The notes: generated from the letters alone by a model not told the origin. 64,000 nt of DNA from Oscillospiraceae bacterium (GCA_024404915.1 JAKSPJ010000013.1:1-64000); one strand, 5' to 3'; counted from the first letter of the stretch, positions 33,714-42,505 are shown. Made by a program: numbers and translations.

Positions 33714-35651
33714 ATGTTGAATGAAGAAATACGAAAAGAGCAGTATTCCAAGGATGAAGATTTTTCTGAAGAAGAACTGGAACGCCTCCAGAAAAGACTG
33801 GAGTATTATTCGGAGATTTCAAAGGCCCGTGCCATCAGAAGAGAGGCTGCGGCATGCAGAATGGCAGAATCTGCGGATGCATCCAAGAAAGAAACAGCTG
33901 CAACAGACTGGTATGAGCGGATTCAGTCGGCTTCAGAGGAAGATGCAGAGCTGCTGATTGATGACATTCTGAAGGAAATACAGAGCAGCAGTACAGCGGA
34001 AGAAGAAGCTTCCTTTGCAGAAGAAGCAGAAACATATGAAGATACAGTGGTATCGCATGGGAAAACTGCTTACGTTCCGGAGAAAAAAGCAACGGAGACG
34101 GTTCCGGAGAAAGATCCGGCTTCATCGGCTGTGAAACCGAAGAAAAGGGAAGCTGAACAGGAACAGAAGAGAAAACCGCAGAAAACGGCAGTATCCGTAC
34201 AGAGTCAGGCACCGGCATCCTCCCGGCTACGAACATCCGGTAAAGCTGTAAAAAAGCTGCAAAAGGAAACCAATCGCCAATGGAAAAAGGAAGCCGGCAA
34301 TTATATATCCGGCAAAATGATTTCTGCCAATAAAAAAAAGGCGGCAATCTGGAATACTGCCGTCAGTCTCACATTGCTGTTTGGCATTGCAGCAGGCATG
34401 GTCCTGCTGGAGCGGCCCACCATTTCCAATGAAGAAAACAGAACCCTTGCCAGGATGCCCGTGTTTTCCGTAGACAGCTATCTCAGCGGAGAATATACCA
34501 ACGGTGTGTCAGAGTATTATAATGATACTGTACCGATGCGTTCCACATTCAAAGGCATGATTCAGAGTATCCGAAAGTATATGGGACTGAATAATTCCTC
34601 CGTTATTCACGGAGGTGTGCCTGTGCTGCAGGAGGAAGAACCTGCAGTTACCACCACCACGCTTCCCCCTGTAACAACCATGCTGACACAGAAAACACGG
34701 ACAGAGGGCGAAGAAACGGAAACCACGACTACTGTCACAGAGGCAGCTGAGGAAGAACCGGAAAAGGAAGGCGAAATCAGCAACAGTATTCTGGTGGTGG
34801 ATAACCGGGGCATCATGCTGTTTGGCGGCTGGGAAAAAATGGGTGAACCCTATGCAAATATTCTGAACAGATATAAACAGGATCTGCCGGAGGTAAATGT
34901 TTATTCCATGGTTGTCCCGACGGTCTGTTCCTATTATATCCCTGAGAATCTGAAGCATCTGGTTTCCAGCGAAAAGGCGAATATTGACTATATTGGCCAG
35001 TGCCTGGAGAATGTTACCCCTGTGGATGTGTACTCTGCCCTTGAAAAGCACAAGGATGAGCCGATTTATATGCGCACAGACCACCATTGGGCTGGACTTG
35101 GCGCATTCTATGCGGCGGAGGCCTTCTCTGCAGAAGCCCGTGTCCCTTTTGCAAGAATCGAGGAATACGAAAAGCATTCCAAAGAGGGATATGTGGGCAC
35201 ACTGTACGGCTATTCCAATGATATCAAGCTGAAGGAGAATCCTGAGGAATTTGTGTGGTATACACCCAAATGCAATTATACCACCACCTTTATTTCATCG
35301 GATCTTTCCTCTCAGTATGAGACAAATTTCTTCGCCAATATTGATGGCTGGGCACCTGTCAGCTGGTACATGGTGTATATGTCCGGTGACGATCATATTG
35401 TGCATCTGGAAACAGAGGTCAAAAACGGAAGAAGACTTGCCGTAATCAAGGATAGCTACGGCAATGCGCTGATTCCCTGGCTGACGTCATCCTTTGAGGA
35501 AATCTATGTCATTGATATGCGGTATTTTGGTGTGAATGTCATTTCCTATATGCGTGAAAAGGGCATTACAGATTTGCTGTTTGCAATGAATTCATTCAGC
35601 GCAAACGGTACAAATGCACAGAAAATGGAGACCATCCGTGTACAGCCATAA
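33714..35651 (+). CDS. DHHW family (AlgX/AlgJ-like SGNH) membrane protein
   Basis: A 645-residue protein. Residues 1-205 form a charged cytoplasmic region rich in Glu, Lys and Ala; one transmembrane helix lies near 214-232; a threonine-rich extracellular linker (about 305-345) precedes the DHHW domain (about 355-645). The signature is intact: MRTDHHWAGLGAF (D456-H457-H458-W459) and the nucleophile block IKDSYGNALIPWL (S581). These form the expected Ser-His-Asp set of SGNH-fold acetyltransferases such as AlgX and DltD-type partners. It begins 33 bases after the MBOAT gene and probably completes transfer of the acyl group to the exported polymer. The long cytoplasmic part is unusual. Confidence 0.88.
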   Translation: MLNEEIRKEQYSKDEDFSEEELERLQKRLEYYSEISKARAIRREAAACRMAESADASKKETAATDWYERIQSASEEDAELLIDDILKEIQSSSTAEEEASFAEEAETYEDTVVSHGKTAYVPEKKATETVPEKDPASSAVKPKKREAEQEQKRKPQKTAVSVQSQAPASSRLRTSGKAVKKLQKETNRQWKKEAGNYISGKMISANKKKAAIWNTAVSLTLLFGIAAGMVLLERPTISNEENRTLARMPVFSVDSYLSGEYTNGVSEYYNDTVPMRSTFKGMIQSIRKYMGLNNSSVIHGGVPVLQEEEPAVTTTTLPPVTTMLTQKTRTEGEETETTTTVTEAAEEEPEKEGEISNSILVVDNRGIMLFGGWEKMGEPYANILNRYKQDLPEVNVYSMVVPTVCSYYIPENLKHLVSSEKANIDYIGQCLENVTPVDVYSALEKHKDEPIYMRTDHHWAGLGAFYAAEAFSAEARVPFARIEEYEKHSKEGYVGTLYGYSNDIKLKENPEEFVWYTPKCNYTTTFISSDLSSQYETNFFANIDGWAPVSWYMVYMSGDDHIVHLETEVKNGRRLAVIKDSYGNALIPWLTSSFEEIYVIDMRYFGVNVISYMREKGITDLLFAMNSFSANGTNAQKMETIRVQP

Positions 35652-35693
35652 GGGCATGCTTCATGCCCCTGAAAATAAGAAAGGAGAATGATT

Positions 35694-35939
35694 ATGACAA
35701 AGCAGGAAGCAATGGAGGCCTTAACTCCGATTTTCAGAGAGGTGTTTGACGATGACAGCATTGAGCTGGATGATGAAATGACTTCATCCGATGTGGAAGG
35801 CTGGGACAGTGTTGAGCACTTTAACCTGATTTCAGAAATCGAGTCTGTATTTCAGATGCGCTTCAAGATGAAGGAAGTATCCGGCATGAAGAATGTGGGA
35901 GAGCTTGCTGAAATCGTAGCAGAGCGCGGCACGCTGTAA
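35694..35939 (+). CDS. Acyl carrier protein (DltC/AcpP-like)
   Basis: An 81-residue acidic four-helix carrier protein. The phosphopantetheine-binding serine lies in VEGWDSVEHFNLI (S38). The sequence is closer to stand-alone carriers of specialised pathways than to the fatty-acid AcpP, whose motif is normally GADSLD. ATG 35694 is chosen because GGAG lies 8 bases before it; an ATG two codons earlier is too close to that site. It is the third gene of the MBOAT-DHHW cassette and probably carries the acyl group used by the MBOAT protein. No DltA-type adenylating enzyme is in the operon, so loading must come from elsewhere. Confidence 0.9.
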   Translation: MTKQEAMEALTPIFREVFDDDSIELDDEMTSSDVEGWDSVEHFNLISEIESVFQMRFKMKEVSGMKNVGELAEIVAERGTL

Positions 35940-36038
35940 TCCGTGTCACAACAAAAACTATTTCATCGTTGGTTTGGCACTCATACAGAGGTTTTTCAAA
36001 AACTTATATGATATACCAATACAGCTGACTATGAGCAG

Positions 36039-36080
36039 AACAGGCAGATACTTCACAAATGGAGTATCTGCCTGTTTTTA
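36039..36080 (+). terminator. Terminator of the MBOAT-DHHW-ACP cassette
   Basis: Perfect 14-base stem AACAGGCAGATACT (36039-36052) with AGTATCTGCCTGTT (36063-36076) followed by TTTTA. Confidence 0.88.
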
Positions 36081-36174
36081 TTAGTATATACCTTTGGCTT
36101 CAAAAATATGCTTGTTTTTTAGATGAGATCAGTCTGAGGGAAAGCGAACCGTAAAAGTTGGAAAGGACGACAAA

Positions 36175-36217
36175 AAAGAAATGCTGAGTAACCATTTAGG
36201 CTGCGCAGCATTTCTTT
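36175..36217 (-). terminator. Terminator of the beta-galactosidase gene
   Basis: Perfect 12-base stem AAAGAAATGCTG (36175-36186) with CAGCATTTCTTT (36206-36217) around a 19-base loop. The T-run (TTCTTTTTTG) is on the minus strand, about 65 bases after the beta-galactosidase stop. Confidence 0.7.
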
Positions 36218-36280
36218 AGAGAATCATCATTTCTTTTTGTATCTGTCTTGATGAGATGCTTTTGGGCTTATTCTCTGTAA

Positions 36281-39200
36281 TCAGTCAAGTTTTGCAATCA
36301 TGCGGAGAATCTTTGTCACATCCGATGCGTTCAGAGCACCATCTTCTGTGGCATCTGCATTTTGTTTGCCCTGTGCGGAAACAGATACTGCGCTGTCCTC
36401 TGCAAGGAAGCGGGCCAGCAGTACAGCATCGCTGACGTCAACGAAATCATCCACATTGACATCACCCAGAAGTCCCTGAAGGGATACTTCCGGTTCTGCA
36501 CCGAAATCCACCCACAGTGCAACGGCGTTGTCAGTCGGCTGATATGCAGGTGATGCGCTGTTCTGTGCAGCCAGCTCAGATGCAGATAACGCTTTGGTGT
36601 AAAGACGCATATCGGCAAATTCTGCTTCGGAGCCACGTCCTGTTTCAGGGCAGCCGCCAATGGTAATGTTGTAGTCAGTATGTGCAATACCATTTCCGGT
36701 CAGTGCTTTTTCTGCAAGGATTTTTCCGTCTGCATAAATGGAGATGGTGTTGGTATCTGCGTTGTAGATGCCTGCCACCTGATGCATTTTTCCAATCCAT
36801 CCGGATTGCATAGAGGAGGGCATTTCATATTCGCAGACCTGCCAGTTTCCGTTGGCAAATACGAAGAAATCCAGAATGCCGGGACGGGTACGCAGCGCAA
36901 AACCATGGTCACCCTTTGCGACAAACATATTGAATGCAGGATCGCCGGTGGGAATCACATTGACTTCAACTGTGAAGGAGTGTTTGCCTTCTGTCAGAGG
37001 GCTCAGGGTTGAGTTGAAGGGAATCTGCAGACTGCCCTTCATCAATACCTTGCCTTCTGTTTCTTTCAGGTCTGCAGATGCAGTCACAGGAATCAGGAAA
37101 GCGTTGCTGCTCAGGTCCTGAATAGCAGAATCAATTTTGCGGAAGGGCTTTGCAAGCTCTGCATATTCCGATGCAGAAACGGATTCTGCAACAGGAATAA
37201 TAGTATAGGTCCAGTTGTAGACTCTCTTGCTGGAAAGTGTGTAAGCATTCAAGGTAGCAGGTCCGCAGGTGGCGCTGCCTGTACCCATTGAGCCATAGTC
37301 CATGCTGACATATGTACGGGTGCTGGGCTTCAGCTCATAGGGGTGATTTGCTCCCATCAGATTTTCAGGAGTGAAGTGGAGTGCGCTGCCTTCAATCGGG
37401 GTATTGGCAGCCAGCAGCAGGGAAGCTGTGTGCTTTGTGCTCTGAATGCTCATCCATCTGAGGTCAGTCAGATTGCCGCAGTCATCTGCTTTCATATAGG
37501 GATAGAAGAATTCGGAAACGGTATTCTCCCAGACACCCAGACGTCCGTTTGTCTGACGGTCATTGAAGGTTTCCACAGGGCCGTTGCCATACCAGTATAC
37601 ATTTTCAAATCCGCTGGGCAGTGTCATCATGGAACCGACACGCAGGAAATTGCCCATGGATGTTTTTGTTGCATCGACACGGAATGTGGTTGTCACATTG
37701 CCCTGACCATCCACCACATACTGAATGCCGACAGAAGTATTATCCGCACCCGGCAATGTCATGGTGACCAGAATGACGGCGTTTCCATCCACAGTATCCA
37801 CCTGAATATTATTGACCTTTGCGCCAACCATTGCAGTACGCCAGGCGCCGTCAAATTTCTTCTGATTCTGACTGCCGCCGTCATTTTCCACATATCCACG
37901 GAAGAAGTTGGGAGTGGGGCCGTTTTCAATCAGTGTTTCACCGTTGTAAACATAGTTCTGGAGGATGCCTGTGCTCTTGTTCACGGAGAAGCTGAATGCC
38001 TCACCGCTGACATTCCATGCAGAACCTCCATCCTTTACGGAAACAGTTTTTGTGCTGGAAGCCTTCGGCACCTTGGGAGATGCGGAAGGCACAGCAAACT
38101 GTGCGTAGGACAGTTCCGTGTTTTCAGGTACCAGCAATGTGCCTTCCTTTGTCATCACGGAAACATTCAGCAGGAATTCGTCACCGGCTTTAATATTGGA
38201 TGGCATGGTGAAAGGAACAGAAATGGTACCGTGTGTCAGAGGAGCCACATTCAGGTCTTCTGCCTCACCGGAGCTGATGGCAATACCATTTTTCAGAAGT
38301 GTCCATTTCACGAGATACTCATTCAGATTTGCAAAGCTGTTTTCGTTGTAGACATGAATCTTTCTGGCCATCACTTCGCTGGAATCTGCAGTAAACCAGA
38401 AATTCTGATACTGATATTTGACTTCTGCCAGTTCCGGCTGCGGTGTTCTGTCCGGGCTGACAAGACCGTTTTCGCAGAAGCTGTTATCATTGGGAGAATC
38501 ACCCCAGTCTCCGCCGTAGCCGAAGTAGAAACCGCTCTTGTCTGCATAGAGATTCTGGTGAGCATAGTCCTCTGCGTAGTAATCCCAGGGGCCAGCGGAT
38601 TTAAAACTGTCCTTGCTGCTGTAGTCTACCCAAGCCAGCACAGAGGCATCAGAAGCCTGGATTTTTGGTGTTGTACTGCGCTGCGCATCCAGTTCAGAGG
38701 CAGACAATGCCCTGCTGTAAACACGGGCAATAGAAATCTGACCGTCCAGACGTCTTCCGGTATTCGTATCGTAGCCAATGCCAAGAGAAGGAATACCGCC
38801 TGCAATACTGTCGTCAACAGTATCCGAGGCAACCAGTTTCCCGTCAATGTAAATGGAGAGGGCGCCCCTGTCGTAAACACCTGCAACCTGATGCCATTCA
38901 TTGACCCAGTCTGAGGGGAAGGAGGCACTGGTTGCATGCCATCCATTGCTGTAAACAAAGAATTCGATTCCGCTGCCGGTGCTCTTGGTTTTCAGTGCTG
39001 CACGGGTATCACCGGCGGAAATCAGCACGCTGTTTCCTGCGGTGGATGCAGGCTTCACAATTGCTTCAAATGTGAAAGATTTTCCGGTGCCGGTCAGTGC
39101 ATTCTGGAATGCGCCGTTGCCATCCAGAATCGTATAGCCTTTGAAGGAATGACCGCCGTTCAGGCTGCCTTCACCGGCTGTGTCCAGGAAGTCTTCTGAT

Positions 39201-41239
39201 GTGCCGTATGCAGTGCCGCTTTGTCCTGCTTCGTCTTCCAGAGCAAATGCGCCGCCGATGTTACCAAGGCTGACGGCTCTTGCCTGGTCGGCCCAGTCCC
39301 AGATAAAACCGCCCAGCATATTGTCAGCAGAACGGATAGACTCCCAGTATTCCTTCAGACCGCCTACAGAATTGCCCATTGCGTGGTCATACTCGCACAT
39401 AATGTACGGCATTTTTCCAAGGCCTGCTCTGGAGCGGATACCGTCTGCGCTGGGATACATATTACTTGCCATATCCACGCCCATAGAATCACCCTGACCT
39501 TCGCTGTGAACAGGTCTGGATGCATCATGATTCTTGAAGAACCAGATCATGTCACGAAACAGGCCGTTTGCTTCGTTGGGATTTCCGGTATAGCACATTT
39601 CATTTCCGATGGACCAGCTGAAAATAGCAGGATTGTTTTTCAGTCTCTGGTAAGCGGTATTGGTACGATCCATACCCAGTTCATAGAACATTCCTTTTGC
39701 ATTGGCAGGGTCGCTGTACATCAGTGCGTGGGATTCCATATTGGTTTCCGCCATCATATACATGCCGTACTTGTTGCAGAGCCAGTAGAGGTAGGAATCA
39801 TTGCTGTAATGGGATGTACGAATAGCGTTGATATTATTGGTTTTCATCAGACGGATGTCTTCTTCCATGCTTTCCTGTGTCACAGCCTTGCCATGGAAGG
39901 GGTCCGTATCGTGGCGGTTTACGCCCTTAATCAGAAGATGCTGACCATTGATGGTCATGGGCTGCCAGTTTTTGGTTGTGACCCGATAGGAGCTGTCTAC
40001 TTCTGTTCGGGTAAAACCGATTTCACGGAAGCCGAGCTGATGAGAAACCGTTTCAATTGTGCCCTTGCTGTTTCGCAGTGTCAGAACCAGAGCATAGAGA
40101 TTGGGATGTTCTGCAGACCACAAAGCAGGGTGGGAAACATTCTCTGAGATTTTCACGGTATTGGTTTTTCCTGCTGCAATTTCTGAAACAGGAATGGAGA
40201 GGCCCTCTGTGAGGTTATTGCCTTTCTCATCCAGAACAGCCACATCGACAGAGAGGCCGCTGACAGAGGCAGAAGCTTTGTTGCGGACATCTACAGATAG
40301 GTTCAGAGCGGCATTCCGGTAATTGTCATCCAGGTCTGTCTGTACAGTGAAATCAGCGACGGAGACCAGCGGTGTACTTGTAAGATATACATCACGGAAA
40401 ATGCCGCCGTCATAAATCATATCCTGACCTTCAAACCAGGAACCGTCGCAGAATTTGTGGACTTCCACGGCAATCAGGTTTTCGCCGGTGGTCAGATAAT
40501 CGGTAATGTCAAAGCGGTGCGGGCTGAAGGAATCCTCGCTGTAGCCTACTTCTTTTCCGTTGACATAGAGATAGTAGGCAGATTCCACTCCTTCAAAATG
40601 AACTTCAACACGGCGGTTATCTGCCAGCATTTCATCAGATACTGTAAAGGTTTTGCGGTAGAGACCAACAGGATTATACACTGTCGGCGCATTGGGTGCG
40701 GAAACACCTACATCGTATTTATTCTGGAAGGGCATCTGTACATTGGCATAAATCGGGAAGTCGAATCCGTCACAGGTCCAGCTGTTTGGCAGAGTGACAG
40801 ATTTCCATTTATCAGCCGGATTTACCTGATAATCGGGATTCATGGCACCGGTATTCAGGTATGGCTTTGCGGCATCCGCATTCTGCAAAACCACCAGATC
40901 CCAGGGTTCGTTCTGACCGGTCAGCATCTTCATATAGGAAGAATGCGTTCTGGCATTATAGTCCCATACGGCATCTGAAGCAGAAGCGGTATCCTGATAG
41001 GGAATCAGGGAAAGGGAAGCGGATTCCCGATTGACAGCAAAAACGTCTTCAGCCCCGTTTTTTCCTGTCCATTCATTGTGTGTGAATTTGGCTTTGGCCG
41101 TATCGGAGCGATACAGCGGAGACAAGCCAAGTTTCACATCTGCTGCGGAAGCCTGTATAGACAAATTCTGCACAGGCAAAGCAGAAGCCATTATTGTAAT
41201 GGCGAGAAGGTATGATGCGATTTTCTTTCTCTTTTTCAT
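36281..41239 (-). CDS. Secreted GH2 beta-galactosidase with two LamG modules and a dockerin
   Basis: A 1652-residue exported glycosidase. Order: signal peptide (1-32); GH2 sugar-binding domain (about 60-300) and Ig-like domain; GH2 catalytic barrel with GVNRHDTDPFHGKAVT, acid/base E547 (SIGNEM) and nucleophile E616 (MCEYDHAMGN); a LamG/concanavalin-like module (about 690-865); the rest of the catalytic region (YFGYGGDWGDSPND near 913); Bgal_small_N-type domain 5 (about 1080-1370); a second LamG module (about 1417-1570); and a dockerin (about 1586-1652) with repeats beginning GDVNVDDFVDVSD and ADATEDGALNASD. The first LamG interrupts the catalytic region. Likely target is galactan or galactose side chains. 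ATG 41239 is set by the signal peptide and AGGGGG site. Confidence 0.93.
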   Translation of the reverse strand: MKKRKKIASYLLAITIMASALPVQNLSIQASAADVKLGLSPLYRSDTAKAKFTHNEWTGKNGAEDVFAVNRESASLSLIPYQDTASASDAVWDYNARTHSSYMKMLTGQNEPWDLVVLQNADAAKPYLNTGAMNPDYQVNPADKWKSVTLPNSWTCDGFDFPIYANVQMPFQNKYDVGVSAPNAPTVYNPVGLYRKTFTVSDEMLADNRRVEVHFEGVESAYYLYVNGKEVGYSEDSFSPHRFDITDYLTTGENLIAVEVHKFCDGSWFEGQDMIYDGGIFRDVYLTSTPLVSVADFTVQTDLDDNYRNAALNLSVDVRNKASASVSGLSVDVAVLDEKGNNLTEGLSIPVSEIAAGKTNTVKISENVSHPALWSAEHPNLYALVLTLRNSKGTIETVSHQLGFREIGFTRTEVDSSYRVTTKNWQPMTINGQHLLIKGVNRHDTDPFHGKAVTQESMEEDIRLMKTNNINAIRTSHYSNDSYLYWLCNKYGMYMMAETNMESHALMYSDPANAKGMFYELGMDRTNTAYQRLKNNPAIFSWSIGNEMCYTGNPNEANGLFRDMIWFFKNHDASRPVHSEGQGDSMGVDMASNMYPSADGIRSRAGLGKMPYIMCEYDHAMGNSVGGLKEYWESIRSADNMLGGFIWDWADQARAVSLGNIGGAFALEDEAGQSGTAYGTSEDFLDTAGEGSLNGGHSFKGYTILDGNGAFQNALTGTGKSFTFEAIVKPASTAGNSVLISAGDTRAALKTKSTGSGIEFFVYSNGWHATSASFPSDWVNEWHQVAGVYDRGALSIYIDGKLVASDTVDDSIAGGIPSLGIGYDTNTGRRLDGQISIARVYSRALSASELDAQRSTTPKIQASDASVLAWVDYSSKDSFKSAGPWDYYAEDYAHQNLYADKSGFYFGYGGDWGDSPNDNSFCENGLVSPDRTPQPELAEVKYQYQNFWFTADSSEVMARKIHVYNENSFANLNEYLVKWTLLKNGIAISSGEAEDLNVAPLTHGTISVPFTMPSNIKAGDEFLLNVSVMTKEGTLLVPENTELSYAQFAVPSASPKVPKASSTKTVSVKDGGSAWNVSGEAFSFSVNKSTGILQNYVYNGETLIENGPTPNFFRGYVENDGGSQNQKKFDGAWRTAMVGAKVNNIQVDTVDGNAVILVTMTLPGADNTSVGIQYVVDGQGNVTTTFRVDATKTSMGNFLRVGSMMTLPSGFENVYWYGNGPVETFNDRQTNGRLGVWENTVSEFFYPYMKADDCGNLTDLRWMSIQSTKHTASLLLAANTPIEGSALHFTPENLMGANHPYELKPSTRTYVSMDYGSMGTGSATCGPATLNAYTLSSKRVYNWTYTIIPVAESVSASEYAELAKPFRKIDSAIQDLSSNAFLIPVTASADLKETEGKVLMKGSLQIPFNSTLSPLTEGKHSFTVEVNVIPTGDPAFNMFVAKGDHGFALRTRPGILDFFVFANGNWQVCEYEMPSSMQSGWIGKMHQVAGIYNADTNTISIYADGKILAEKALTGNGIAHTDYNITIGGCPETGRGSEAEFADMRLYTKALSASELAAQNSASPAYQPTDNAVALWVDFGAEPEVSLQGLLGDVNVDDFVDVSDAVLLARFLAEDSAVSVSAQGKQNADATEDGALNASDVTKILRMIAKLD

Positions 41240-41384
41240 AGAATCCCCCTGAAATATATTATTTGCTGCGCTTCGGGCAGATGCGGAAGGGACGCATAAA
41301 CAGCCTTGCGGCACAGCTTACAGAATCATCTGATATCCGACAATCATACAACTTTTGGCAGTCTACCATACGATTCTATTCCAT

Positions 41385-41413
41385 ATTATAATAAAAATGT
41401 CTGAACAATTCAA
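41385..41413 (-). promoter_or_regulatory. Sigma-A promoter of the beta-galactosidase gene
   Basis: Minus strand TTGAAT (41413-41408) and TATAAT (41390-41385) with a 17-base spacer, giving a leader of about 140 bases. Confidence 0.75.
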
Positions 41414-41538
41414 TGCTTAATATACAGAAACACTGTATTATTTGCATATTTGTCTGATTAACCTGTCTGTATTCTTCTTGCCTTTTTACATACAAAAATA
41501 CATTATGCCAATTTTAGTTTCTGCTTTAAGCCAAATAA

Positions 41539-41567
41539 TTGACATTCCGGCGGCAGTTTGGTATAAT
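41539..41567 (+). promoter_or_regulatory. Orphan consensus promoter
   Basis: TTGACA (41539-41544) and TATAAT (41562-41567) with a 17-base spacer, a full match to the sigma-A consensus. No intact gene follows for almost 400 bases; the next downstream gene is the flavin reductase. The promoter may have belonged to a gene whose body has been lost. Confidence 0.7.
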
Positions 41568-41711
41568 AAGGGCAAGTAAGGGGCGGGGTGAATACCCGAA
41601 AAATCGGAATTCAGGTGAAATCATTATTTTTTAGTTTGAAACTATTGTTTGCTGATATGGGAAAAGAGATTGCTCAGTGTCTCCTCAAGCTGAATAATAA
41701 CAAACGAAGTA

Positions 41712-41740
41712 TCGACAAAATCGAGGAAATGTGGTATAAT
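41712..41740 (+). promoter_or_regulatory. Promoter in front of the transposase remnant
   Basis: TCGACA (41712-41717) and TATAAT (41735-41740) with a 17-base spacer, immediately before the transposase-like fragment. It may now drive the flavin reductase group. Confidence 0.5.
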
Positions 41741-41744
41741 AAAG

Positions 41745-41933
41745 GTGCAGGGAAAAATTGATTTCAACCAGCCGCAGGGATTACAAATGAATCCGGAAAA
41801 TCGCTGGGTAAAAAAGCAGAACAATCAGCTGTATCAATACGAAAATGCAAATCACTCTATAGAGACGAAAGATATTATGACAAATCCTGACTATCTACGG
41901 GATGTGATTGTGAAAATTGAAAAGTTATTATAA
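41745..41933 (+). pseudogene. Chimeric remnant: transposase N-terminus joined to alpha/beta-hydrolase C-terminus
   Basis: A 62-codon open frame. Its first part, GKIDFNQPQGLQMNPENRWVK, resembles the N-terminus of IS5/IS1182-type transposases (pattern GKLD...NRWVKLA). Its second part, YENANHSIETKDI then YLRDVIVKIEKLL, resembles the C-terminal end of a small clostridial alpha/beta-hydrolase family, including the catalytic-His region ENANHS. Neither half is complete. It looks like a deletion scar left by an insertion sequence next to a hydrolase gene. The assignments are by eye and moderately uncertain. Confidence 0.45.
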
Positions 41934-41944
41934 GGAGAAAAACT

Positions 41945-42505
41945 ATGAGCAGAAAGAATTTTGGGGCAAAGCCACTTTGCTATCCACAGCCGGTTTTTAT
42001 TATTGGAACATACGATGAGAACGGAAATCCCAACGCAATGAATGCAGCATGGGGCGGAATCAGTGAAGAAAAAGAAATTTCAATTTGTCTTTCCCCTGAA
42101 CATAAGACCTGTAAGAATTTTGCAAAAACAGGTGCTTTCACAGTCAGCATGGCAGATGTGAAGAACATTGCAGGCTGTGATTATGTAGGTATTGCAAGTG
42201 GAAATGATGTGTCAGACAAGTTTGCAAAAGCTGGATTTACCGCAATAAAGAGTGAATTCGTTAATGCCCCCATTATCAATGAACTTGCAGTCTGCATGGA
42301 ATGCAGGGTTATCAGCTTTGATGAAGAATCCTGTATTCTCAAGGGTGAAATTGTTAACGTCAGCGTTGATGAATCTGTAATGACTGACGGAAAGGTTGAT
42401 GTCAGCAAAGTTGCACCTATTTGCTTTGATCCGTTTAACAGAGCTTATCATGTTATGGGTGAAAAAGTCGGTCAGGCTTGGGGTTCTGGTAAGCATTTAT
42501 TATGA
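41945..42505 (+). CDS. Flavin reductase family protein (FMN-binding split barrel)
   Basis: A 186-residue flavoprotein of the flavin reductase family. It begins with the typical PQPVFIIGTYDENGNPNAMNAAW block and continues with CLSPEHKTCKNFAKTGAFTVS, matching FMN-binding split-barrel oxidoreductases that reduce flavins or small electrophiles with NAD(P)H. The substrate is unknown. TAAGGAG is upstream. It overlaps the next gene by 4 bases and begins a short operon of stress-type proteins. Codon use is more AT-rich than in the core genes on either side, suggesting recent acquisition. Confidence 0.88.
   Translation: MSRKNFGAKPLCYPQPVFIIGTYDENGNPNAMNAAWGGISEEKEISICLSPEHKTCKNFAKTGAFTVSMADVKNIAGCDYVGIASGNDVSDKFAKAGFTAIKSEFVNAPIINELAVCMECRVISFDEESCILKGEIVNVSVDESVMTDGKVDVSKVAPICFDPFNRAYHVMGEKVGQAWGSGKHLL

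Larger units (their letters stand above)
35940..36280. other. Intergenic region with two terminators
   Basis: A 341-base interval between the convergent MBOAT cassette and the beta-galactosidase gene. It contains a terminator for each side (36039-36080 and 36175-36217). No gene was recognised in the remainder. Confidence 0.6.
41240..41944. other. Intergenic region with promoters and a gene remnant
   Basis: A 705-base interval holding the beta-galactosidase leader and promoter (41385-41413, minus), an orphan consensus promoter (41539-41567, plus), a second promoter (41712-41740, plus), and a chimeric remnant of a transposase and a hydrolase (41745-41933). The stretch 41568-41711 has no recognisable gene. 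Confidence 0.6.

Noticed and set aside
36120..36220. Possible gene tail before the 36175-36217 hairpin
   Set aside because: Short frames here have no start, family resemblance or composition to support a gene; the hairpin explains the conserved-looking sequence.
37343..38914. Long plus-strand frame opposite the beta-galactosidase
   Set aside because: It lies fully inside the well-supported GH2 gene and shows no domain or start signal.
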